From an uncultured Granulosicoccus sp. (lineage in GTDB: Bacteria > Pseudomonadota > Gammaproteobacteria > Granulosicoccales > Granulosicoccaceae): a stretch of DNA of 64,000 nucleotides. The notes below the pieces were generated by a model that was given only the letters and a program-made list of their open reading frames with translations, ran no database searches and was not told the DNA's origin. Position numbers and translations under genes: made by a program. The DNA is taken from assembly GCA_947495035.1 (NCBI GenBank), contig CANLXI010000029.1:24960-88959 (forward strand), written 5' to 3'. Shown here one piece after another: positions 17,807 through 26,975 of the stretch (its first letter is position 1; every line of letters starts with the position of its first letter).

Positions 17807-19153
17807 ATGATCATGTTCTTCATCTCCGCAGCCCTGCTGGTTGCGTTATGCCTCGCATGGCTACTGTACGGCCTGTTCCGTTCGGGCCATTCGAGCACGG
17901 ATCAGGAGGCAGTCAATATCACCCTGGCACGCGAGCGACGCCAGGTGCTCGATGATGCATTGGCGGATGGCTCGATCGACCAGGCGAGCCATGATTATGA
18001 ACGCGAGCAGCTCGAATACGATCTGGCATCGGACCTGAAGCTCGAGAGCGAACGCAAGGCGACGCGCAAGACCGGCAATATCGCTGCTGCAGTCGTGGTC
18101 GCCATCTTTGTTCCGGTGGCCGCGGGTGCCCTGTACCTGCAACTGGGCAACCCGACGGCGATCACTCAGGTTGATGCACCGCAGCCGGCTGCGAACGCAC
18201 AGGCGCCGGCATTGGCCGATCTGCTGCCACAACTCGAACAACGCCTGGCCACCTCGCCCGATGACATCGAAGGCTGGCGATTGCTTGGCCGCAGTTATCT
18301 GTCGGTCAATGAATTCGCCCGGGCTCGCAGCGCCTTCGAAAGAGCCCTCGCCCTGGATGAAGACGACGTCGCCACTCTGGCTCAGCTCTCCGAGTCGATC
18401 GCCATGCAACAGGACGGTGATCTGGCCGGTGAACCGCTGAGCTACCTCGAACGTGCCAACGCCCTGGACCCCGACCACGAGCACACACTCTGGCTGTTGG
18501 CCATCGCACGGCAGCAAGCCGGCGATCATGAGGCAGCCCTGCAAGGTTTTGATCGGCTGACCGCCATGTCTCGGGACAACCCTGACGCTCTGGCCACCAT
18601 CGATCAGATGCGCAGCCGTTCGCTCGCGGCGCTGTCCGCAAACACCGACACGCAATCACCGGCCGTCGGCGCGGATGCTCCTTCCGAGACAGGCACATCA
18701 GGCACATCAGGCACAGCTGGCATTGCAGACACTGCAGGCACGATCGATGCGCCATCGACCGCGTCTACAGACGATTCCACCAACGGCACGACAGCCACCA
18801 ACAACGAGGCCAGCATCCGCGTCAGCGTGTCACTGAGTGAAGCTGCCTTGAATGCGGTCTCGGCGGACAGTGCCGTCTTCATCTACGCACGTGCCAGCGA
18901 AGGCCCGCCCATGCCACTGGCTGCAAGACGAGTCGCTGTCAGTGACCTGCCCATCACGATCACGCTGGACGATTCCATGGCAATGATTCCCGGCATGACA
19001 CTGTCGTCCTATCCCAGCGTCACCGTTGGGGCCCGTGTTTCAGCGTCGGGCAATGCGCTGGCACAAAGCGGGGACTGGTTTGGCGAAGTCTCCGAAATCC
19101 TCGTGGCGGACACCGATGAACTAACGCTGACCATCGAACAACAGACCCCCTGA
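17807..19153 (+). CDS. ccmI: Cytochrome c maturation protein CcmI (CycH-like) with TPR domain
   Basis: Inner-membrane protein that binds apocytochrome c and presents it to the CcmFH heme lyase. The 448-residue product has an N-terminal transmembrane helix (MFFISAALLVALCLAWLLYG) and a cytoplasmic coiled loop (ARERRQVLDDALADGSIDQA). A second helix follows (NIAAAVVVAIFVPVAAGALY). TPR repeats occupy about residues 140-270 (SYLSVNEFARARSAFERALA). A Thr/Ser/Gly-rich linker with near-identical short repeats (GTSGTSGTAG) joins a C-terminal beta-rich domain. No other ccm gene lies nearby, so it is an orphan here. A direct duplication covers its stop codon. Confidence 0.9.
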   Translation: MIMFFISAALLVALCLAWLLYGLFRSGHSSTDQEAVNITLARERRQVLDDALADGSIDQASHDYEREQLEYDLASDLKLESERKATRKTGNIAAAVVVAIFVPVAAGALYLQLGNPTAITQVDAPQPAANAQAPALADLLPQLEQRLATSPDDIEGWRLLGRSYLSVNEFARARSAFERALALDEDDVATLAQLSESIAMQQDGDLAGEPLSYLERANALDPDHEHTLWLLAIARQQAGDHEAALQGFDRLTAMSRDNPDALATIDQMRSRSLAALSANTDTQSPAVGADAPSETGTSGTSGTAGIADTAGTIDAPSTASTDDSTNGTTATNNEASIRVSVSLSEAALNAVSADSAVFIYARASEGPPMPLAARRVAVSDLPITITLDDSMAMIPGMTLSSYPSVTVGARVSASGNALAQSGDWFGEVSEILVADTDELTLTIEQQTP

Positions 19154-19229
19154 GCACCGGGGTTGCGCATTGAAAAACGCTGACCATCGAACAACAGTCC
19201 CCCCTGAACACCGGGGTTGCGCATTGTAA
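19123..19229 (+). repeat. 53-54 bp tandem duplication spanning the ccmI stop codon
   Basis: Copy 1 (19123-19175) contains the last ten codons and stop of ccmI. Copy 2 (19176-19229) follows directly. The copies differ at a few positions, including a one-base expansion of a C-run. Each contains ACCCC...GGGGT, able to form a short stem. A further stub, CAGACCCCCC, at about 19231 looks like the start of a third, decayed copy. The ccmI protein itself ends in copy 1. Confidence 0.9.
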
Positions 19230-19292
19230 ACAGACCCCCCGCTCGAACTGTTGATATGATGCAACACTGATCGCAGCCCCTTCGGAAAGCCG

Positions 19293-20150
19293 ATGCAAGG
19301 AATCGCACTCATGCTGATCGCCATCGGCCTGTTATCCGGGATGGATGCCATCGCCAAGATATTGATGCAAGGTGGCATGCCGGCGGTTCAGATCCTGGCT
19401 CTGCGCAGCCTCATCATCATCCCCCTGTTGCTGACGGTATTTGCCGTCAGGGGAAAACTGGGCTCACTCAGACCCACTCGCCCGCTATGGCATCTCTGCC
19501 GGGGACTGATAGGCTTCGTCGCACCACTGTCCTTTTTTCTGGGTATTCAATTCGTTCCGCTGACGGATGCCGTAACGGTTTCCTTTTCGGCCATCTTCCT
19601 CATCACCATCCTGTCCATCATCTTTCTCGGAGAGCAAGTCGGCGTCCATCGATGGGCTTCCATCCTGACCGGATTCATCGGGGTCATGGTGGTGATCGGC
19701 CCCAAGGGGGGCGGCGATCTGCTGGGCTATGCACTGATTCTGACGGGAAGCCTTGCCTACGCCATTCTGTTCATCTGCGGCCGCTATCTGTCCGAGACCG
19801 AATCGGTGTCATCCCTGGTATTCAGCTTCAATCTGACAGTCGGCGTGATGAGCCTGAGCCTGCTGCCATTCTTCTGGCAACCGCAGCCTCTGGAACAATA
19901 TGGACTGCTGCTGTGTCTGGCATTGTTCGCCGTGTCGGGTCACCATCTGATGACGCTCGCAGTCAGCCTCGCCGAAGCATCGCTGATCGCGCCCTTTGAA
20001 TACACGGCAGTACTGTGGGCACTCGCCTTTGATCTGCTCATCTGGCAGATCGCGCCACCCATGAGTACGACGATCGGGGCCACCATCGTCATCGGCAGCG
20101 GCTTGTACATCGTCTATCGCGAGAGAATCAACGAGACGCAAGCTGCCTGA
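19293..20150 (+). CDS. EamA/DMT-family transporter
   Basis: A 285-residue drug/metabolite transporter-type permease with ten predicted transmembrane helices in two EamA repeats. The first repeat starts MQGIALMLIAIGLLSGMDAI and includes TDAVTVSFSAIFLITILSII and FLGEQVGVHRWASILTGFIG. The second includes LTGSLAYAILFICGRYLSET and ends WQIAPPMSTTIGATIVIGSG. Such proteins usually export amino acids, nucleosides or other small metabolites across the inner membrane; no substrate can be assigned. It lies 139 bases after ccmI, with the tandem duplication in between, and converges on dnaJ with a hairpin in the gap. Confidence 0.88.
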   Translation: MQGIALMLIAIGLLSGMDAIAKILMQGGMPAVQILALRSLIIIPLLLTVFAVRGKLGSLRPTRPLWHLCRGLIGFVAPLSFFLGIQFVPLTDAVTVSFSAIFLITILSIIFLGEQVGVHRWASILTGFIGVMVVIGPKGGGDLLGYALILTGSLAYAILFICGRYLSETESVSSLVFSFNLTVGVMSLSLLPFFWQPQPLEQYGLLLCLALFAVSGHHLMTLAVSLAEASLIAPFEYTAVLWALAFDLLIWQIAPPMSTTIGATIVIGSGLYIVYRERINETQAA

Positions 20151-20186
20151 CATCCCTCCGCGATCAGACTGTCCTCTGTGACCAGA

Positions 20187-20221
20187 CAGTTCTCTCGAGC
20201 GTCAGCCGCTCGAGAGAACTG
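20187..20221. terminator. Strong hairpin between the DMT gene and dnaJ
   Basis: A perfect 15-bp inverted repeat, CAGTTCTCTCGAGCG / CGCTCGAGAGAACTG, with a 5-base loop TCAGC. It lies between the convergent stops of the DMT transporter (20150) and dnaJ (20247). There is no obvious U-tract on either side, but the position and stability suggest a shared terminator. Confidence 0.65.
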
Positions 20222-20246
20222 CTTGCAGGAGCGTTGGAGGCTGCAA

Positions 20247-21383
20247 TCAACCGCGAAGCTCGTCGAAGAATTTCTTCACGCCACCCAGCCAGCTGTGCGC
20301 CTGCGGACTGTGCTTTTTCGCATTGTCACCGCTGATCATGTCATGGAACTGCATCAGCAGATCACTCTGCTCCTTGCTCAGATTCACAGGGGTTTCTACC
20401 CGAACCTTGGCCAGCAGATCACCTACGGCGCCTCCACGCACCGGCTTGACACCCTTGCCTCGCAAACGGAATGTCTTCTCGGTCTGCGTACCGGCAGGTA
20501 CCTTCAGCTTGACGCGACCATCCAGGGTTGGCACTTCGAGTTCACCGCCGATAGCCGCGGTTGCAAAATTGATCGGCACCGTGCAGAGCAGATCAGCGCC
20601 ATCGCGCTGGAATATCGGATGCGACTTGACCACGATGGCCACGTAGAGATCGCCTGCCGGACCACCACTGTCACTGGCCTCACCCTCACCGGAAAGACGT
20701 ATCTTGTCACCGGTGTCGACACCTGCCGGAATCTTCACGGACAGTGTCTTTTCCTTCTGGATTCTGCCCTGACCTCGGCATTTGGGACAAGGATCGGTAA
20801 TGACCTTTCCCTTGCCGCGGCACGCCGGGCAGGTCTGTTGCACGGAGAAAAAGCCCTGTTGCATGCGAACCTGACCCACACCGTGACAGGTAGAGCATGT
20901 GGATGGGGAGGTACCACGCTTGGCACCGCTGCCGTCACAGACATCACACCCGACCATGGTCGGAATCTTGATCTCGGTGGAAGTCCCGGACACCGCTTCT
21001 TCGAGACTGATTTCCAGGTTGTACTGCAGGTCGTCTCCACGATAGACACGGGCGCCACCGCCGCCTCGACGCCCACCACCAAAGATATCGCCAAAGACAT
21101 CACCGAAGATGTCATTGATGTCAGCGCCACCGCCGAATCCACCACCGCCGGGCTGGTTGTTGACCCCGGCATGACCGAATTGATCGTAAGCGGCTCGTTT
21201 TTCTCTGTCTTTCAGAACCTCGAAGGCTTCCTTGGCTTCCTTGAACTTCTCGGTAGCTGCCTCATCGTCCGGATTGCGATCGGGATGAAATTTCATCGCA
21301 AGTCGGCGATAAGCCTTTTTCAGTTCTGCTTCGGACACGTCTTTCGACACGCCCAAAACCTCGTAGTAATCCCGCTGCGCCAT
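20247..21383 (-). CDS. dnaJ: Molecular chaperone DnaJ (Hsp40)
   Basis: J-protein that delivers unfolded substrates to DnaK and stimulates its ATPase. The 378-residue product has the J domain (MAQRDYYEVLGVSKDVSEAE, with HPD in KFHPDRN near residue 34). A Gly-rich linker with repeated GGG/GG-F elements follows. The zinc domain has four CxxCxGxG motifs: CDVCDGSG, CSTCHGVG, CPACRGKG and CPKCRGQG. The substrate-binding C-terminal domains complete it. It follows dnaK by 210 bases, so it may have its own promoter or be read from dnaK. Confidence 0.98.
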   Translation of the reverse strand: MAQRDYYEVLGVSKDVSEAELKKAYRRLAMKFHPDRNPDDEAATEKFKEAKEAFEVLKDREKRAAYDQFGHAGVNNQPGGGGFGGGADINDIFGDVFGDIFGGGRRGGGGARVYRGDDLQYNLEISLEEAVSGTSTEIKIPTMVGCDVCDGSGAKRGTSPSTCSTCHGVGQVRMQQGFFSVQQTCPACRGKGKVITDPCPKCRGQGRIQKEKTLSVKIPAGVDTGDKIRLSGEGEASDSGGPAGDLYVAIVVKSHPIFQRDGADLLCTVPINFATAAIGGELEVPTLDGRVKLKVPAGTQTEKTFRLRGKGVKPVRGGAVGDLLAKVRVETPVNLSKEQSDLLMQFHDMISGDNAKKHSPQAHSWLGGVKKFFDELRG

Positions 21384-21562
21384 GAATTATCGACCTGATG
21401 TAACGATACCGGGACTCGAAGGAAACATCCGAGCCCGAAAAATAGTGGAACAAAAAACTGACAAGAATAAACGACAAAAAGGTCGAAAGTCATGATCAGC
21501 TGTTCAATCGGTGCCGGAGCACTTTCTCAAAACGACCAATCAGACTTCCGACCTTCTAGCAT

Positions 21563-21586
21563 CCGGATCACGGTGTGGTGATCTGG
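21563..21586 (-). terminator. Hairpin just downstream of dnaK
   Basis: A 9-bp stem (CCGGATCAC with GTGATCTGG, one G-U pair) and a 6-base loop lie 8 bases beyond the dnaK stop. It could reduce read-through into dnaJ or protect the dnaK mRNA 3' end. No clear T-run follows. Confidence 0.4.
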
Positions 21587-21593
21587 ACCCTCA

Positions 21594-23522
21594 TCACGAG
21601 GCTTTGTCTTCCTTCACTTCTTCGAATTCGGCATCGACTGCATCGTCAGCACCATCCTTCGACGCTGCCGGCTTGCCGTCTTCAGCAGCCGCACCATCGA
21701 CGTTCTGCTTGGCGTAGGCACGTTCTGCCAGTTTCCCGGTCGCCTCACCCAGTGCCGCCAGTTTCGTGTCGATGACTTCTTCATCATCACCGGCAATGGC
21801 TTCACGCAGTTCGCTGATCTTGGCCTCGATGTCCTTCTTCTCGTTCTCTTCGATCTGATCGGCCAGATCGGTCAGAGATTTCTCGGCCGCGTGGATGAGC
21901 TGCTCACCCTGGTTGCGCTTGTCGATCAGGCCGCGCAACTTGGCATCGTCAGCCGCGTGCTCTTCAGCATCACGCACCATGGCCTCGATCTCTTCATCAG
22001 ACAGACCACTGGACGCCTTGATCACGATGGACTGCTGCTTGCCGGTTGCCTTGTCCTTCGCCGAGACATTCATGATGCCGTTGGCGTCGATGTCGAAGAT
22101 GACCTCGATTTGCGGTACGCCCCGTGGAGCCGGTGGGATGTCCGCCAGATCGAATCGACCCAGAGACTTGTTGGCATTGGCGATTTCACGCTCACCCTGC
22201 AGCACGTGCACGGTAACCGCTGTCTGATTGTCGTCAGCAGTGGAAAATACCTGCTGTGCCTTGGTAGGAATGGTCGTGTTCTTGTCGATCAGCTTGGTCA
22301 TGACACCACCCAGCGTCTCGATACCCAGAGACAGAGGCGTCACGTCGAGCAGCAGCACGTCCTTGACCTGTCCGCCCAGTACACCACCCTGGATGGCAGC
22401 ACCGACGGCAACGGCTTCGTCAGGGTTGACGTCCTTGCGAGGTTCCTTGCCAAAGAAGTTCTTGACGGTTTCCTGCACCTTGGGCATGCGAGTCTGGCCA
22501 CCGACCATGATCACATCCTGGATTTCGGAAGCAGACAGTCCGGCGTCCTTCAGAGCCAGCTTGCACGGCTCGATGGTGCGCTGCACCAGGTCTTCGACCA
22601 GTGATTCCAGCTTGGCGCGAGTCACCTTGATGTTCAGGTGCTTGGGGCCGGAGCTGTCAGCCGTGATGTAAGGCAGGTTGACGTCGGTCTGCTGAGTGCT
22701 GGACAGTTCGATCTTGGCTTTTTCAGCGGCTTCCTTCAGACGCTGCAGAGCCAGCGGATCGCTGTGCAGATCGATACCAGATTCCTTCTTGAATTCATCG
22801 GAGAGGTAATCGATCAGACGGTTGTCGAAATCCTCACCACCCAGGAAGGTGTCACCATTGGTTGACAGTACTTCGAACTGGTGTTCACCATCGACTTCTG
22901 CAATTTCGATGATGGAGATATCGAATGTACCGCCACCCAGATCGTAGACCGCAACCGTCTTGTTACCGCGCTGCTTGTCCATGCCATAGGCAAGGGCTGC
23001 TGCGGTTGGCTCGTTGATGATGCGCTTGACTTCAAGCCCGGCGATACGGCCGGCGTCCTTGGTAGCCTGGCGCTGCGAATCGTTGAAATAGGCTGGCACC
23101 GTGATGACGGCTTCAGTGACCGTTTCACCCAGGTATTCTTCGGCCGTCTGCTTCATTTTCATCAGGATGCGTGCGGAGACTTCCGGGGGAGCCATGCCCT
23201 TGCCGGCAGCTTCTACCCAGGCGTCGCCGTTGTCGGCCTTGATGATCTTGTACGGGACAAGCTCGATATCCTTCTGCACGGCCTCTTCATCGAAACGACG
23301 ACCGATCAGACGCTTGACCGCGTACAGCGTGTTGTTGGGGTTGGTTACCGCCTGACGTTTGGCGGGCTGACCGACAATGACTTCGCCGTCGTCAGCGAAG
23401 GCCACGATGGATGGCGTAGTACGATCGCCTTCAGCGTTTTCTATGACTCGGGGCTTGCCCCCTTCCATGACCGCGACACACGAATTCGTCGTGCCAAGGT
23501 CGATTCCGATAATGGTACCCAT
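21594..23522 (-). CDS. dnaK: Molecular chaperone DnaK (Hsp70)
   Basis: ATP-dependent Hsp70 central to protein folding and heat-shock control. The 642-residue product has the ATPase phosphate-1 motif GIDLGTTNSCVAVMEG at the N-terminus, then RIINEPTAAALAYG and the phosphate-2 motif VYDLGGGTFDISI. The interdomain linker reads VKDVLLLDVTPLSL. The substrate-binding domain and helical lid end in an acidic EFEEVKED tail. A sigma-32-like promoter lies about 80-100 bases upstream. It is separated from grpE by 231 bases, and dnaJ follows. Confidence 0.99.
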   Translation of the reverse strand: MGTIIGIDLGTTNSCVAVMEGGKPRVIENAEGDRTTPSIVAFADDGEVIVGQPAKRQAVTNPNNTLYAVKRLIGRRFDEEAVQKDIELVPYKIIKADNGDAWVEAAGKGMAPPEVSARILMKMKQTAEEYLGETVTEAVITVPAYFNDSQRQATKDAGRIAGLEVKRIINEPTAAALAYGMDKQRGNKTVAVYDLGGGTFDISIIEIAEVDGEHQFEVLSTNGDTFLGGEDFDNRLIDYLSDEFKKESGIDLHSDPLALQRLKEAAEKAKIELSSTQQTDVNLPYITADSSGPKHLNIKVTRAKLESLVEDLVQRTIEPCKLALKDAGLSASEIQDVIMVGGQTRMPKVQETVKNFFGKEPRKDVNPDEAVAVGAAIQGGVLGGQVKDVLLLDVTPLSLGIETLGGVMTKLIDKNTTIPTKAQQVFSTADDNQTAVTVHVLQGEREIANANKSLGRFDLADIPPAPRGVPQIEVIFDIDANGIMNVSAKDKATGKQQSIVIKASSGLSDEEIEAMVRDAEEHAADDAKLRGLIDKRNQGEQLIHAAEKSLTDLADQIEENEKKDIEAKISELREAIAGDDEEVIDTKLAALGEATGKLAERAYAKQNVDGAAAEDGKPAASKDGADDAVDAEFEEVKEDKAS

Positions 23523-23599
23523 GTTTTGAATCCTTTACTTTAAGATCAGATTTTTGGAAAGCCAGAACCCTCTGAGAGGCATTCTGTTCGTTGCAATCA

Positions 23600-23627
23600 T
23601 GATGTGGCGGCCGAACCGAAATTCAAT
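23600..23627 (-). promoter_or_regulatory. Candidate heat-shock (sigma-32) promoter of dnaK
   Basis: On the minus strand, ATTGAAT (23627-23621) is followed after exactly 13 bases by CCACATCA (23607-23600). The sigma-32 consensus is CTTGAAA-N13-CCCCATNT, so this matches 5 of 7 and 5 of 7 informative positions with the correct spacing. The promoter would start transcription about 70 bases upstream of the dnaK ATG. Confidence 0.5.
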
Positions 23628-23753
23628 AGCTGTCAACCAATTAGTGGCATTGAGCCGGTCGCCTGTACAGCCCTGTTCCGGGCTGACTTTCTGTTGCAGG
23701 AACAGGACCTTACAGAGCAGGCCGGGCAATCTGCCACAGCCTTTGGCCGGTGG

Positions 23754-24488
23754 CTACTTGGCCACCATGACCAGAGCCGGTCGCACCAGCCGTTCGTTCA
23801 ATGTGTAGCCCTTCTGCATGACCGAAGTAACCGTGTTGGACGGCTTGCCTTCGATCTCCTGCATGGACATCGCCTGATGAAATTCCGGGTCGAATTTCTC
23901 GTCAACCGGATTGATCTCGACGATGTTGTTCTTCTCGAACACCTGAGCGAGCATCTTCAGCGTCAGATCCGCACCCTTGATGAGGGCCTCGGGGTCTGCA
24001 TCTTCAGCCTGGGCCGCAGCCAGTCCCATCTCCAGACTGTCCTTGACCGGCAGCAGATCGCCGACGATGCCTTCCAGGGCGAATTTGCGAGCTTTCGACA
24101 CATCGTTCTGAGCTCGCTTGCGCTGGTTTTCCATTTCAGCCTGCAGACGCAGCAGACGGTCCCAGTGGTCAGAAGCCTGAGCTTCCGCCTCGGCCAATCT
24201 GGCGCGCAACTGTCCGAGCTCGTCGTCGGCTTCGCCTTCCGGCGTACCCATGCGCTCATCACCGAAACCCAGGGGATCATTCTCGTCTGCAGCATTGGCA
24301 CCGACAGGCTGTTCTTCGCCGTTGCCGGAAGCCGCCTGCTCGGCGTCGGCAGCTGCCGTTGCATCACTATCCACGGAAGCAGCACCATTCTGCTCACTGA
24401 CCACACTGTCGTCGCTGATATCGGCTGCCTTGTCGCCAAGCGATTCATTGACCGCGTTGTCAGACGCTTCAGTCTTGTCTGGCATCAT
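23754..24488 (-). CDS. grpE: Nucleotide exchange factor GrpE
   Basis: Dimeric exchange factor that releases ADP from DnaK. I place the start at the ATG pair 24488/24485 (MMPDKTEASDNAVNESLGDK), preceded by AAGAGAG. A more upstream ATG at 24530 would give an implausible leader. The product has about 244 residues, longer than typical GrpE (~190-200) because of a ~90-residue acidic, Ala/Asp/Glu-rich N-terminus. The family core follows: a long helix (RLLRLQAEMENQRKRAQNDV), FALEGIVGDLLPVKDSLEMG, and the beta domain ending MQKGYTLNERLVRPALVMVA. It lies just after hrcA. Confidence 0.95.
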   Translation of the reverse strand: MMPDKTEASDNAVNESLGDKAADISDDSVVSEQNGAASVDSDATAAADAEQAASGNGEEQPVGANAADENDPLGFGDERMGTPEGEADDELGQLRARLAEAEAQASDHWDRLLRLQAEMENQRKRAQNDVSKARKFALEGIVGDLLPVKDSLEMGLAAAQAEDADPEALIKGADLTLKMLAQVFEKNNIVEINPVDEKFDPEFHQAMSMQEIEGKPSNTVTSVMQKGYTLNERLVRPALVMVAK

Positions 24489-24539
24489 TGATTTGAAACT
24501 CTCTTGCAGTAGTGGACGTATTGGCGCCAATAGTAGGTG

Positions 24540-25598
24540 CTAATTGCGCAGGTTCAAGGCGGCGCTGAGCAATCTGGAGGTGACATCCACCACTGGAATG
24601 ACCTGGGCATAGGACATGCGCTTGGGGCCGACAACGCCGAGAACACCCAGTAGTTTACCGTTTATTTCATACGGTGCCGTCACCACGCTGCATTCTCCGA
24701 GAGCGTCATAGCCCGATTCACGGCCAATGAATATCTGCACGCCGTCAGCCGAGATGCAGCGCTCGAGCAGATGGAAGATATCGCGCTTCTGCTGAAACGC
24801 GTCGAACAGACTGCGCAGCTTGTCGACATCCCCCAGATCGGCATGTCCCATGAGATTGGTCTCGCCAGCCATGACCATGCTGTCTTCGTCGTCATCACCT
24901 TCTTCGGGCCCGAAGACCTGCCCGGCAACATCGATCATGCGTTGCATGGAGTTGCTCATGTCCTTGCGGGTACTTTCCAGATCCTGGCGCAATCGATCCC
25001 TGACCTCGACCAGCGGACGGCCCAGATAAACGGCATTGAGCTCGCGCGCGAACTCGGCGAGCTCATCCTTGGAATAATCCCGCTCCACATGAATGATGCG
25101 GTTCTGGATATCGTCGTCGCTGATGATCAGTATCACCAGAACACGCCTGTCGGACAGGGGCATGAACTCCACCTGCTTGAGTGGCTTCTCCTCCCGCCGC
25201 GGTACCGTCACCATGCCCGCCATGCGAGTGAATCCTGACAGATAATTGGAGGCGATCTTGACCAGAGCCTGATCGCTCAGGGACGGATCCAGCAAGGTGC
25301 GGATATGCTCGACCGTGCCTTCATCCGGCGGCTTGACCTCCAGCAGGCTGTCGACAAAGACACGAAAGGCGGCGGAGGTGGGCACGCGGCCGGCCGAGGT
25401 ATGGGGAGACTTCAACAAGCCCATGTGTTCCAGATCACCCATCACGTTACGCACCGAGGCAGCGCTGATATCGATACCCGGAAGCCGTGATATCGTCCTT
25501 GATCCCACAGGCGTACCCTGCTCGATATAGTGATCGACGAGCAGCTTCAGTATGTGCTGTTCACGCTCGGTGAATTCATACACCGGGTTGGCTGTCAT
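24540..25598 (-). CDS. hrcA: Heat-inducible transcription repressor HrcA
   Basis: Repressor that normally binds CIRCE elements upstream of groESL and dnaK operons and depends on GroEL for folding. The 352-residue product has the N-terminal winged helix (YIEQGTPVGSRTISRLPGID, SAASVRNVMGDLEHMGLLKS). SPHTSAGRVPTSAAFRVFVD is a strong HrcA signature. The GAF-like C-terminal domain ends YAQVIPVVDVTSRLLSAALN. It is first in hrcA-grpE and divergent from ispG with about 130 bases between starts. I found no complete CIRCE; only a lone half-site GCACTC lies at 25617-25622 on the minus strand. Confidence 0.96.
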   Translation of the reverse strand: MTANPVYEFTEREQHILKLLVDHYIEQGTPVGSRTISRLPGIDISAASVRNVMGDLEHMGLLKSPHTSAGRVPTSAAFRVFVDSLLEVKPPDEGTVEHIRTLLDPSLSDQALVKIASNYLSGFTRMAGMVTVPRREEKPLKQVEFMPLSDRRVLVILIISDDDIQNRIIHVERDYSKDELAEFARELNAVYLGRPLVEVRDRLRQDLESTRKDMSNSMQRMIDVAGQVFGPEEGDDDEDSMVMAGETNLMGHADLGDVDKLRSLFDAFQQKRDIFHLLERCISADGVQIFIGRESGYDALGECSVVTAPYEINGKLLGVLGVVGPKRMSYAQVIPVVDVTSRLLSAALNLRN

Positions 25599-25727
25599 GA
25601 AATCTGTCTCACTTCAGAGTGCTTTCCTGGTCTATATGACAATTGGGTACCCGAGAGTCGTCACTATGGCACCAAGAACGATAAACTAAGGCTCATCAGG
25701 TTTCCGATCAAGCATTTAATTCCCCCA

Positions 25728-26945
25728 ATGCCACGTAAAACCACACGATCTGTCCAAGTCGGCCCAGTCACCGTCGGAGGAACCGCGCCGATCGTGGTTC
25801 AATCGATGACGAACACCGACACCGAGGACGTCATACGCACCGTCGCTCAGGTGGCTGACCTGTATCGTGCCGGTTCCGAGCTGGTGCGCATCACCGTCAA
25901 TACCGAAGCCGCAGCCAATGCCGTGCCGGAGATTCGCGACCGGCTGCTGGCCATGGACCTCGACGTACCACTGGTAGGTGATTTTCACTTCAATGGCCAC
26001 AAATTACTGTCGGCTGTGCCTGATTGTGCCACTGCACTGGCCAAATACCGCATAAATCCGGGCAATGTCGGACGCGGCTCGAAGCGCGATGAGCAGTTTG
26101 CCCAGATGATCGAGATTGCGGCCAGGAACGACAAGCCGGTGCGCATCGGTGCCAACTGGGGCAGCATGGATCAGGAGTTGCTGGCACGCATGCTCGACGA
26201 GAACGCGGCGAAGCCCCACCCCAAGCCGCTGGAACAGATCAATCGCGAAGCGGTCATCAAGTCGGCAGTGGACAGTGCTGCTCGCGCCGTGGAACTCGGC
26301 CTGCCGAAGGACAAGATCATTCTGTCGTGCAAGATGAGTCGAGTGCAGGATCTGGTTCAGGTCTATGAGACGCTGGCCTCTCAGTGCGATTACGCCCTGC
26401 ACCTGGGCCTGACCGAGGCTGGCATGGGCTCCAAGGGCATCGTGGCCTCCACCGCGGCACTGGCCATTCTGCTGCAACAGGGTATCGGCGATACCATTCG
26501 TATCTCGCTGACTCCGGAGCCCGGCGGGGACCGCACCCGCGAAGTCGTGGTGGGTCAGGAAATCCTGCAGACCATGGGCCTGCGCTCCTTCACACCCATG
26601 GTCACTGCCTGCCCCGGTTGCGGGCGCACCAGCAGCACTTATTTCCAGGAGCTGGCCAGCCGCATTCAGACCTACCTGCGTGACAGTATGCCCAACTGGA
26701 AAGCGGAACACCCGGGAGTTGCCGATATGTCGGTGGCTGTCATGGGCTGTGTGGTGAACGGTCCGGGGGAGAGCAAGCACGCCAACATCGGCATCAGTCT
26801 GCCCGGCACGGGTGAGCGCCCCATTGCCCCTGTCTACATCGATGGCGAAAAGGCCATGACCCTCAAGGGCGACAACATCGCCGAGGAATTCCAGCAGATC
26901 GTCTACGACTACGTGAAGCGCAATTATCAGCGCGAGAGTGCCTGA
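25728..26945 (+). CDS. ispG: 4-hydroxy-3-methylbut-2-enyl diphosphate synthase (flavodoxin)
   Basis: Iron-sulfur enzyme of the MEP isoprenoid pathway that converts MEcPP to HMBPP. I start it at the ATG at 25728 (MPRKTTRSVQVGPVTVGGTA), giving 405 residues. The frame is open upstream into the hrcA-coding region, but that part is not homologous. The TIM-barrel part has VQSMTNTDTEDV and RINPGNVGRG. The [4Fe-4S] ligands lie in ACPGCGRTSST and VMGCVVNGPGE. The closing segment GERPIAPVYIDGEKAMTLKG is typical. It is divergent from hrcA and followed after 30 bases by the MnmC-like gene. Confidence 0.97.
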   Translation: MPRKTTRSVQVGPVTVGGTAPIVVQSMTNTDTEDVIRTVAQVADLYRAGSELVRITVNTEAAANAVPEIRDRLLAMDLDVPLVGDFHFNGHKLLSAVPDCATALAKYRINPGNVGRGSKRDEQFAQMIEIAARNDKPVRIGANWGSMDQELLARMLDENAAKPHPKPLEQINREAVIKSAVDSAARAVELGLPKDKIILSCKMSRVQDLVQVYETLASQCDYALHLGLTEAGMGSKGIVASTAALAILLQQGIGDTIRISLTPEPGGDRTREVVVGQEILQTMGLRSFTPMVTACPGCGRTSSTYFQELASRIQTYLRDSMPNWKAEHPGVADMSVAVMGCVVNGPGESKHANIGISLPGTGERPIAPVYIDGEKAMTLKGDNIAEEFQQIVYDYVKRNYQRESA

Positions 26946-26975
26946 CGACCTGCCGGGAAACATCCCGGACAGCCC

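Noticed and set aside
25599..25727. CIRCE element upstream of hrcA
   Set aside because: Only one half-site (GCACTC) is present; the partner half at N9 spacing does not match.
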